From positions 1 to 11,610 of the forward strand of contig JAKFXP010000100.1 in NCBI GenBank assembly GCA_021731325.1: a DNA stretch of 11,610 bases, written 5' to 3'. Source of the DNA: Parcubacteria group bacterium (GTDB lineage: Bacteria; Patescibacteriota; Minisyncoccia; Phycocordibacterales; UBA12088). Every line of letters starts with the position of its first letter. Position 1 is the first letter of the stretch. This document shows positions 6,745 to 11,610 of this stretch, piece by piece. The notes below the pieces were generated by a model. That model was not told the DNA's origin, searched no databases, and saw only the letters and a program-made list of their open reading frames with translations. A program made the position numbers and the translations under genes.

Positions 6745-7815
6745 ATGAAATCAGGTAAGAAGGTCTTCGTTGGGCTCTCGGGGGGTGTAGATAGCTCAGT
6801 TGCGGCTGCACTCCTGCAAAAAGAGGGGTATGACGTTGAAGGTGCATTCATTATCACCTGGCAAGCGCCCTGGTTGCCTTGTACGTGGCGTGAGGAGCGA
6901 CTCGATGCCATGCGGGTGGCTGCACGCCTCCATATCCCCTTTCATACCATCGACCTTTCAAAAGAGTATGAACGAGACGTGGTGCAGTATTTTGTCGCCG
7001 AGTATGCGGCAGGAAGGACACCAAATCCCGATGTGATGTGTAACAAATATGTCAAGTTCGGTGCTTTTTTTGAGTGGGCGCGCGTACATGGCTTTGACTA
7101 TGTAGCAACAGGACACTATGCGCAGGTGTCTGCAGTAGAGGGAGGCTATCAACTTCGTGCAGGTATCGACACTACCAAAGATCAGTCATATTTTCTCTGG
7201 ACATTGCAACAAGAGCATCTTGCACACACCCTTTTTCCTATCGGTGCATACAAAAAAACAGAAGTGCGCGCAATGGCGGCACACTTCGATCTACCCACCG
7301 CTCAAAAAAAAGACAGTCAAGGTATTTGTTTTTTGGGTAAGGTGGATATGCAAGAATTTTTAAGTCACTACATACCACCCAAGCCAGGTACGGTATGCAC
7401 TCCTCGGGGGGATGTGATAGGAACCCATGCGGGCGCAGCGTATTACACGTTAGGACAGCGCCACGGGTTTACGGTGCAGCAAAAAACTCCGGAAGCAACC
7501 CCGCTGTACGTGGTTTCAAAAGATATGCAGGCAAATACTATTACGGTTGCTCCCAGGGGGTATCGGGCATCCACCATCCCGTCCGAGGAAATCTTGCTGC
7601 GTGATGTGTCGCTGAGTACTCCCCTTACGGAAGGTCGTACCCAGTATCTTGCACGTCTCAGGTATCGCCAAACACTCTTTCCGGTGCAGGTGACTCGTGT
7701 CGATGCCACCTCACTAGCGGTGCAACCAGACGTACCCCAAGCGCAGGTACCCTCCGGCCAATCACTCGTACTCTATGACGGAGAAGTGTGTCTCGGCGGG
7801 GGAATCATAGCATAA
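6745..7815 (+). CDS. mnmA: tRNA-specific 2-thiouridylase MnmA
   Basis: MnmA puts sulfur on C2 of the wobble uridine (U34) of tRNAs for Lys, Glu and Gln, by adenylating the base and transferring a persulfide sulfur. The 356-residue protein starts with the PP-loop GLSGGVDSS (about 9-17), which binds ATP. Next come AGRTPNPDVMCNKYVKFG, with the first catalytic Cys in PDVMC, and ATGHYAQV. DQSYFLW and KKDSQGICFLGK carry the second, persulfide Cys (GIC). The C-terminal beta domain ends with the family's typical GEVCLGGGII. Length is normal. ATG 6745 is chosen because MKSGKKVFVGLSGG matches family N-termini; the earlier in-frame ATG at 6709 would add twelve unrelated residues and lies before the likely promoter. 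A sulfur donor system (IscS/Tus-like) is not in the window. Confidence 0.97.
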   Translation: MKSGKKVFVGLSGGVDSSVAAALLQKEGYDVEGAFIITWQAPWLPCTWREERLDAMRVAARLHIPFHTIDLSKEYERDVVQYFVAEYAAGRTPNPDVMCNKYVKFGAFFEWARVHGFDYVATGHYAQVSAVEGGYQLRAGIDTTKDQSYFLWTLQQEHLAHTLFPIGAYKKTEVRAMAAHFDLPTAQKKDSQGICFLGKVDMQEFLSHYIPPKPGTVCTPRGDVIGTHAGAAYYTLGQRHGFTVQQKTPEATPLYVVSKDMQANTITVAPRGYRASTIPSEEILLRDVSLSTPLTEGRTQYLARLRYRQTLFPVQVTRVDATSLAVQPDVPQAQVPSGQSLVLYDGEVCLGGGIIA

Positions 7816-7822
7816 GTTTGGT

Positions 7823-7850
7823 TTGCAGAGTCTTCAAAATACGCTATGAT
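7823..7850 (+). promoter_or_regulatory. Promoter of the small membrane protein/nuclease pair
   Basis: A -35 box TTGCAG (7823-7828), a 16-base spacer and a -10 box TATGAT (7845-7850). The ATG at 7859 begins only eight bases after the -10, so the mRNA would be leaderless or nearly so. No Shine-Dalgarno site is present. It lies in the 43-base gap after mnmA and should drive 7859-8843. Confidence 0.55.
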
Positions 7851-7858
7851 GGGCACAT

Positions 7859-8008
7859 ATGAATCACGAGCACAAAAAACACAACACCCGTTTTGCGTTA
7901 CTACTCGCGCTCTTCGTCGTAGCACTCGTCGTAGTGTCGTTTGACCAACTCCGCTCACAAATGGGAGGAGAGCAGCAAGCAGCAGTACTCAAAATGTATG
8001 CGGAGTAA
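7859..8008 (+). CDS. Small single-pass membrane protein, 49 residues, unknown function
   Basis: The ORF encodes a short polar, His/Lys-rich N-terminus (MNHEHKKHNTR), a strongly hydrophobic segment (about 12-28, FALLLALFVVALVVVSF) and a polar Gln/Glu-containing tail ending KMYAE. By the positive-inside rule the N-terminus is probably cytoplasmic. It has a promoter directly upstream, and its last 11 bases overlap the start of the nuclease gene, so the two are probably translationally coupled. I do not recognise a family. It could be a membrane anchor or partner for the nuclease, or an unrelated small envelope protein. Reality of the gene is supported by promoter placement, the plausible membrane segment and overlap geometry, not by homology. 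Confidence 0.65.
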   Translation: MNHEHKKHNTRFALLLALFVVALVVVSFDQLRSQMGGEQQAAVLKMYAE

Positions 8009-8843
8009 TCAGTCCGTTTTGGTAAAAAAAGCAAACGGTGAACGGGAGCTTTTTATACCAGAAAAACTGTTCCAATCACTGGTTCGAAGCGGGGCTGATG
8101 CTGATACCGCCGACGCGATCACTGCGCAGATTGCCAGTGGTCTTCAGGAAGGTGACCGCACGGCGGATATCTACCGCCGTGCATTTTCTGAATTACGACG
8201 TATCGAGCGTCCTATGGCGGCGCGCTATTCGGTAAAACATGCTCTTCTCGAACTCGGTCCCTCAGGGTATCCTTTTGAAGACTATTTGGCTGAGATTTAC
8301 CGAGCGCAAGGGTACCTCACGACTACGCGGGTGATGGTCAAAGGCAAATGTGTTGAACATGAGCTCGACCTTATTGCGGTGCGAGATGACGAGCGCATTG
8401 GTGCAGAAGCAAAATTTCACAACAACAGCGGCCTCAAGTCCGATATCAAGGTTGCGCTCTATGTACAGGCTCGCTTTGAGGATATCGCTGCGGGTACGCG
8501 TGCGGAGAGTGCAAATGATTTTACTACGCGCATGATTGTGACCAACACCAAATTTACCGAACAAGCAGAACTCTATGCTGCCTGTGCCGGACTTACTCTT
8601 CTTAGTTGGGATTATCCCGAAAAAGGAAATCTCCGGGAATTAATTGAAGAGACGCGCATTCACCCCATTACCTGTATTACGACACTCTCCGTGGCACATA
8701 AAAAACGTCTCATGGAGCAGGGGGTGGTACTCTGTCGTCAAGTTCGAGAACATACCCAGGAGCTAGAAGGTCTCGGCCTGCAATCAAAAGCAATTGATCG
8801 CGTACTTGCGGAGACGCAAGCCTTATGCCCACACCCGTTTTAG
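7998..8843 (+). CDS. ATP-cone domain fused to a PD-(D/E)xK (Mrr-like) nuclease
   Basis: A 281-residue protein. Residues about 6-85 resemble an ATP-cone (VKKANGERELFIPEKLFQSL; later MAARYSVKHALLELGPSGYPFE), the nucleotide-sensing domain of ribonucleotide reductases and NrdR. Residues about 90-210 resemble an Mrr-type restriction endonuclease fold: EHELDLIAV (120-128) supplies D124 and IGAEAKFHN (134-142) supplies E137 and K139, a D-x12-E-x-K active site. A helix with YVQARFEDI (155-163) follows. The C-terminus (about 240-281) is helical (HTQELEGLGLQSKAIDRVL) and may bind nucleic acid. No methyltransferase lies nearby, so this is not a classical restriction-modification gene; a DNA-repair or defence role is possible. 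ATG 7998 is chosen because the ATP-cone starts right after it; the in-frame ATG at 7941 would overlap the upstream small gene by 68 bases. Specificity is unknown. Confidence 0.85.
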   Translation: MRSNQSVLVKKANGERELFIPEKLFQSLVRSGADADTADAITAQIASGLQEGDRTADIYRRAFSELRRIERPMAARYSVKHALLELGPSGYPFEDYLAEIYRAQGYLTTTRVMVKGKCVEHELDLIAVRDDERIGAEAKFHNNSGLKSDIKVALYVQARFEDIAAGTRAESANDFTTRMIVTNTKFTEQAELYAACAGLTLLSWDYPEKGNLRELIEETRIHPITCITTLSVAHKKRLMEQGVVLCRQVREHTQELEGLGLQSKAIDRVLAETQALCPHPF

Positions 8844-8852
8844 TGATAGAAT
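8844..8852 (+). promoter_or_regulatory. Possible extended -10 promoter of the MgtC-like gene
   Basis: TGATAGAAT starts at the base after the nuclease stop codon and gives a TGn-TAGAAT extended -10. No -35 is apparent. Transcription would start near 8859, about 13 bases before the ATG at 8872. TATTTT at 8861-8866 is too near the ATG to be the better choice. Confidence 0.35.
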
Positions 8853-8871
8853 GGTACTAGTATTTTTTCGC

Positions 8872-9336
8872 ATGGATCCTACCTTTCAAGAAGCTGCCGT
8901 CTTACAACAGCTCGTTATTGCACTTTTTCTCGGTGCAGTATTGGGTTTTGAACGATTGCTGGCGGGTAAAGAAGCGGGTATGCGTACCTTCGGACTGGTT
9001 TCGGTTGGCTCGTGCCTTTTTGTGGTGATTGGTGAGCTGGTGGCGCGTCAGTATATTGGACTCGGTATGTTCAATGCTGACCCCCTTCGTCTCGCGAGCT
9101 CTATTGTGACAGGTATTGGTTTTATTGGAGGAGGGCTGATCATCTTTCAGCACGAGCTCAAAGGACTTACGACAGCGGCCGTACTGTGGGTTGCGTCTGC
9201 GATTGGGGTAGCGGTGGGCTTTCGTCTGTACCTCGTTGCCACGTTTACGACCTTCCTTACCTTATTTGTCACCGTAGGATTGTGGTTTGTTGAGCGATAT
9301 TTGGAGCGAAAAATTGCGCACCGCAAGCGTGACTAA
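8872..9336 (+). CDS. MgtC/SapB-family membrane protein
   Basis: A 154-residue integral membrane protein matching the MgtC/SapB N-terminal domain. It shows four or five hydrophobic segments (about 12-28, 40-57, 75-93, 99-117 and 119-140). The family landmarks are GFERLLAGKEAGMRTFGLVSVGS (25-47), DPLRLASSIVTGIGFIGGG (70-88) and GLTTAAVLWVASAIGVAVG (98-116). In pathogens MgtC acts in low-magnesium and intracellular growth; many bacterial homologues are uncharacterised, so no magnesium role is claimed. The usual cytoplasmic C-terminal ACT-like domain of MgtC is missing, as in SapB-type proteins. ATG 8872 is chosen over the 8794 start because the latter overlaps the nuclease by 50 bases and adds an Arg-rich stretch foreign to the family. 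Confidence 0.93.
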   Translation: MDPTFQEAAVLQQLVIALFLGAVLGFERLLAGKEAGMRTFGLVSVGSCLFVVIGELVARQYIGLGMFNADPLRLASSIVTGIGFIGGGLIIFQHELKGLTTAAVLWVASAIGVAVGFRLYLVATFTTFLTLFVTVGLWFVERYLERKIAHRKRD

Positions 9337-9339
9337 GAG

Positions 9340-9345
9340 TATACT
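9340..9345 (+). promoter_or_regulatory. -10 box upstream of the anchored beta-rich protein
   Basis: TATACT, four bases after the stop codon of the MgtC-like gene; no TGn extension and no correctly spaced -35. The predicted start near 9352 gives a leader of about 20 bases without a Shine-Dalgarno site. Confidence 0.4.
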
Positions 9346-9372
9346 TTAATAGTAGCCTAACACTTCAATAGT

Positions 9373-9858
9373 ATGGACTACCACGTAAATACCAGAATGG
9401 TTGCATTTGTCATTTTATTAGTGTGTATTGCCATTGCACTTTTTACCTATACTCTGGTGTCTGCACCAGGCGGAACGTCGCCAGAAGCGCTCAAGAATGA
9501 CGAGCAAAACACTTCAACCAGTCCGAATGACTCGAGTCGTCTGATCACCGCGAAACATCAGTATCGGGGGGGTGTTCATACGGTCGCGGGGACGGTTGAC
9601 ATGCCAACCCCTTGTCACAAGCTGGTCGTTGAGCCGTTCTTTACGAAGCCTGGGGAAGAGGTTGAATTACGTTTTAATACGGTGGCGCCAGGTGAAGATT
9701 GTGCACAAGTGGTAACGTCGACTCCGTTCAAAGTAACGTTTGAAGCCCCCGAAACCGTACGGATCACCGGTGCACAAGACAAGGTACCTGTTCGGTTAAA
9801 TCTCCTACCGGTCGATCCGGGCAGCTCGATTGACGATGATTCGCACGTAAAAGGCTAG
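9373..9858 (+). CDS. Hypothetical secreted or membrane-anchored beta-rich protein
   Basis: A 161-residue protein with one N-terminal hydrophobic segment (about 9-30, MVAFVILLVCIAIALFTYTLVS). There is no lipobox or clear signal-peptidase site, so it is probably an uncleaved anchor. A Ser/Thr/Asn-rich linker (about 34-57) leads to an extracytoplasmic domain with alternating polar and hydrophobic strands (LVVEPFF, EEVELRFN, FKVTFEA, VPVRLNLLPV), suggesting an Ig-like sandwich. Two cysteines (C81 in TPCH and C110 in EDCAQV) lie in it and could form a disulfide; a third, C18, is in the membrane segment. I recall hypothetical Parcubacteria proteins with the CAQVVT motif but know no function. The gene has its own -10 box and a hairpin just after the stop. 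Confidence 0.75.
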   Translation: MDYHVNTRMVAFVILLVCIAIALFTYTLVSAPGGTSPEALKNDEQNTSTSPNDSSRLITAKHQYRGGVHTVAGTVDMPTPCHKLVVEPFFTKPGEEVELRFNTVAPGEDCAQVVTSTPFKVTFEAPETVRITGAQDKVPVRLNLLPVDPGSSIDDDSHVKG

Positions 9859-9862
9859 TAGT

Positions 9863-9887
9863 TATATGGGATTTTGAACCCCATATA
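9863..9887 (+). repeat. Inverted repeat (hairpin) downstream of the anchored beta-rich protein gene
   Basis: TATATGGG (9863-9870) and CCCATATA (9880-9887) are perfectly complementary around a nine-base loop. The hairpin begins four bases after a stop codon, but no T run follows, so it is not a classical intrinsic terminator. It may protect the 3' end of the transcript, act as a weak terminator or be a protein-binding palindrome. Confidence 0.6.
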
Positions 9888-9892
9888 GTTCA

Positions 9893-9901
9893 TGATACTA
9901 T
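9893..9901 (+). promoter_or_regulatory. Possible extended -10 promoter of the SurA-N gene
   Basis: TGATACTAT gives a TGn-TACTAT box (9896-9901) just after the hairpin, with no -35. Transcription would start near 9908, about 33 bases upstream of the ATG at 9941. The leader has no purine-rich Shine-Dalgarno site. Confidence 0.3.
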
Positions 9902-9940
9902 GTACAGATTGTAAGTATTACGTTAACACGCACACTCTCT

Positions 9941-10717
9941 ATGAATGAAACAACTGAATCAGTGGTAGAACAAAGTGTAGAAAAAACTACACCGACCCCT
10001 ACTCCCGTTAGTAGTCCAAAGAAGAAAAAGGGCAATATGCTCACGGTTATTATTGTTTTGGTGCTTCTTGCTATCGTAGGCGCGTTGGCATCAAAGTTTA
10101 TGTCGAGTCGGGGTGCTGAAGGGATGAAAAGCGCCTCTCTTGATCCCAAGGCAATTGTGGCGAGCGTAAACGGTATCGAGATAAGTCGTGCCGAACTCAA
10201 CAAAAAGGTTGCTCAAGTAAAAAGTACGGTACCGGAAGGAGCGGCAGACCCGTCACAAGATGCTGCGTTCGAATTGCAACTGCTCGATGAAGTGGTGAAT
10301 CTCAAGCTCCTCGTATCAACGGCACAAGCAAAAGGCTTTACCGTCACCGATGAAGACATTCAAAAGGAGATTACCTCGCTTACCGAAGCCTTTGGGGGTG
10401 AAGCTGAATTCCAGAAACAATTAGAGGACAACAATCTCACCATTGAAGACTTGCGCGAGAATATGCGAAACGAGCTCCTCATTCGTCAGTTGGTTGATAG
10501 CGAAACGGCTATCAAAGGAGTAGCGGTTACCCCTGAAGAAATAAAGAAAACGTATGAAGAAGCTATGACGGGCGCTCCTGAAGGTCAGGACGTGCCCCCT
10601 CTTGAAGAAGTTACCGAGATGATCCGGGCGCAGCTTCTTCAGCAGAAAAGTGCAACTATTGTACAAGAGTACATAAACAAACTTCGTGAAGGTGCAAAGA
10701 TAGACATTCTCCTGTAG
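9941..10717 (+). CDS. Membrane-anchored SurA-N-type chaperone-like protein without a parvulin domain
   Basis: A 258-residue protein: a Thr/Pro/Lys-rich cytoplasmic tail (1-31), one membrane segment (about 33-51, MLTVIIVLVLLAIVGALA) and an outside domain. VASVNGIEISRAELNKKVAQ (73-92), LLDEVVNLKLLVSTAQAKGF (114-133) and the helices to about 195 match the SurA/PrsA/PpiD N-terminal chaperone domain. The last part (EEVTEMIRAQLLQQKSATIVQEYINKLRE, 222-250) matches the C-terminal helix that packs on it. In SurA or PrsA a parvulin isomerase domain of roughly 90-100 residues lies between them; here there is only a short linker (about 208-220). Peptide binding without isomerase activity is likely. The M16 peptidase gene follows after 13 bases, suggesting co-transcription and a shared role in handling exported proteins. 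Confidence 0.85.
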   Translation: MNETTESVVEQSVEKTTPTPTPVSSPKKKKGNMLTVIIVLVLLAIVGALASKFMSSRGAEGMKSASLDPKAIVASVNGIEISRAELNKKVAQVKSTVPEGAADPSQDAAFELQLLDEVVNLKLLVSTAQAKGFTVTDEDIQKEITSLTEAFGGEAEFQKQLEDNNLTIEDLRENMRNELLIRQLVDSETAIKGVAVTPEEIKKTYEEAMTGAPEGQDVPPLEEVTEMIRAQLLQQKSATIVQEYINKLREGAKIDILL

Positions 10718-10730
10718 TCTATAGAGCCAT

Positions 10731-11610
10731 ATGGCACAGCGCGCAACAAATAAAGCACGCACCACCCACCCGCTTTTTGAGCGGGTGGGTACGTATCATG
10801 GTATTGAGGAGTATTTACACAAAAAGAACGGTCTCCGAGTATTATATCGGCACGATGATACGGCGCCTGTGGTAGGAGTCATGGTGACTTATTTGGTGGG
10901 AAGTCGGCACGAAGCGATTGGACACACGGGCGCGACCCATATTCTCGAACACTTGATGTTTAAAGGTTCAAAGCAGTTTCCAAAAAAAGGAGGGCTTTCG
11001 GTGCTTGAGTTGCTGGGTGAGAAAGGTGCCTTGGTAAATGCAACGACCTGGCTTGACCGTACCAACTATTATGAAGTAGTGCCCAAAGAGCACGTTGACT
11101 TTGCACTCCGCCTTGAAGCTGATCGTATGCGGCACGCCATCATTACCCGCAAAGACCTCACTGAAGAGATGCCTGCGGTACGAAGCGAATATACGGTGGG
11201 GGAGAATGATCCGATGGAGTCTCTGGACAAGCATCTCTGGGCGACCGCGTACATGGCACATCCATACCACCACTCAACGATTGGCTGGCTTTCTGACATC
11301 GAAAACGTCTCAATTGAACGCCTGAAAGAATTCTACAATACCTATTATTGGCCTAATAATGCCGTCGTGACGGTGGTGGGCGATACCTCATGCGACGAAG
11401 TACTTACCCGCATTCACCGATACTTTGGCGTACATACACGATCTCCGCACCCCATACCCCAACCCTACACCAAAGAACCCAAACAATTAGGCACCCGATT
11501 TGTTGAGGTGCAACGCGCAGGCACCAAGAATCTCCTTGGGATTGCGTACAAAGTACCCGAGGCGCTCCACACGGATACTCCTGCCATTATGACCTTGATG
11601 AGTATCCTTG
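10731..11610 (+). CDS. M16 family zinc metallopeptidase (3'-partial)
   Basis: M16 peptidases (pitrilysin, processing-peptidase type) degrade or process peptides inside a clam-shell chamber. The window holds the first 293 residues and the frame is still open at the end. The inverted zinc motif HxxEH is H70-I-L-E73-H74 within GHTGATHILEHLMFKGSK. The distal Glu pair E146 and E153 (EEMPAVRSEY) aligns with E162 and E169 of pitrilysin, so the N-terminal half is probably catalytic. GALVNATTWLDRTNYYEVV and YWPNNAVVTVVGD are family signatures. No signal peptide or membrane segment is seen, so it is cytoplasmic or exported by an unseen route. ATG 10731 has no Shine-Dalgarno site; alignment with relatives begins near residue 15, so a later GTG start at 10785 is conceivable. 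A strong hairpin lies in the first codons. Confidence 0.93.
   Translation, partial: MAQRATNKARTTHPLFERVGTYHGIEEYLHKKNGLRVLYRHDDTAPVVGVMVTYLVGSRHEAIGHTGATHILEHLMFKGSKQFPKKGGLSVLELLGEKGALVNATTWLDRTNYYEVVPKEHVDFALRLEADRMRHAIITRKDLTEEMPAVRSEYTVGENDPMESLDKHLWATAYMAHPYHHSTIGWLSDIENVSIERLKEFYNTYYWPNNAVVTVVGDTSCDEVLTRIHRYFGVHTRSPHPIPQPYTKEPKQLGTRFVEVQRAGTKNLLGIAYKVPEALHTDTPAIMTLMSIL
10764..10790 (+). repeat. Strong hairpin within the first codons of the M16 peptidase gene
   Basis: ACCCACCCGCT (10764-10774) and AGCGGGTGGGT (10780-10790) form a perfect 11-base-pair, GC-rich stem around a TTTTG loop. In the mRNA it lies 34-60 bases into the coding region (codons 12-20). No T run follows on the + strand. 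It could slow ribosomes, regulate translation from the ATG or a later start, or be incidental. Confidence 0.6.

Noticed and set aside
6016..6758. Two short ORFs as separate functional proteins.
   Set aside because: Both carry consecutive parts of one PEP synthase ATP-grasp domain in different frames, with an internal deletion, so they are one decayed gene.
7941..7997. An upstream in-frame ATG for the ATP-cone nuclease, with a GGAGGAG inside the small ORF nearby.
   Set aside because: The GGAGGAG lies downstream of this ATG and is too far from the 7998 start, and the ATP-cone begins immediately after 7998.
8794..8871. Longer start for the MgtC-like protein.
   Set aside because: It overlaps the nuclease gene by 50 bases and adds an Arg-rich stretch not found in the family.
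1..11610. tRNA or rRNA genes, CRISPR arrays, insertion sequences, integrases, attachment sites, riboswitches.
   Set aside because: I looked for cloverleaf ends, regularly spaced repeats, transposase or integrase motifs and conserved leader structures on both strands and saw none.

Overview
The window looks like a chromosomal piece of a Candidate Phyla Radiation (Patescibacteria) bacterium, most likely of the Parcubacteria branch. I infer this from recalled family resemblance, not from a search. The evidence is a leucyl-tRNA synthetase with a Nudix domain inside its editing domain, a protein joining sigma-70 region 4 to HARE-type winged helices, a membrane protein resembling Patescibacteria DUF8128/TraD-associated proteins, and an ATP-cone nuclease. 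Genes are compact, all on the + strand, and start with almost no Shine-Dalgarno sequences. All ten visible stop codons are TAA or TAG.

Layout. 1-2384: 3' part of leuS, with the N-terminal HIGH region outside the window. 2398-3576: a promoter with both -35 and -10 boxes, a sigma-region-4/HARE-HTH regulator and a clear intrinsic terminator. 3623-6023: two genes, each preceded by the same TGGTATACT box, a DUF8128-like membrane-anchored protein and the cell-wall lytic transglycosylase mltG. 6024-6744: decayed remnant of a phosphoenolpyruvate synthase gene, with an internal deletion, a frameshift and loss of the catalytic two thirds. 6745-7815: mnmA (tRNA 2-thiouridylase). 7816-9336: a 49-residue single-pass membrane protein whose end overlaps an ATP-cone/PD-(D/E)xK nuclease, then an MgtC/SapB-family membrane protein. 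9340-11610: a secreted or anchored beta-rich protein with two extracytoplasmic cysteines, a membrane-anchored SurA-N-type chaperone lacking a parvulin domain, and the first 293 residues of an M16 zinc peptidase.

How the genes fit together. leuS and mnmA serve tRNA charging and tRNA wobble modification. mltG, the SurA-N protein, the M16 peptidase and the small anchored proteins point to envelope maintenance. The regulator lies alone between its own promoter and terminator. The window is mostly housekeeping; I see no integrase, transposase, CRISPR array, tRNA or rRNA.

Most worth a second look: the Nudix insertion in LeuRS, with two changed Nudix-box positions; the regulator without sigma region 2; the near-universal lack of Shine-Dalgarno sites with -10 boxes placed almost on the start codon (predicted leaderless mRNAs); the small membrane protein coupled to the ATP-cone nuclease; and the PEP-synthase gene remnant, whose deletion junction can be read from the sequence.
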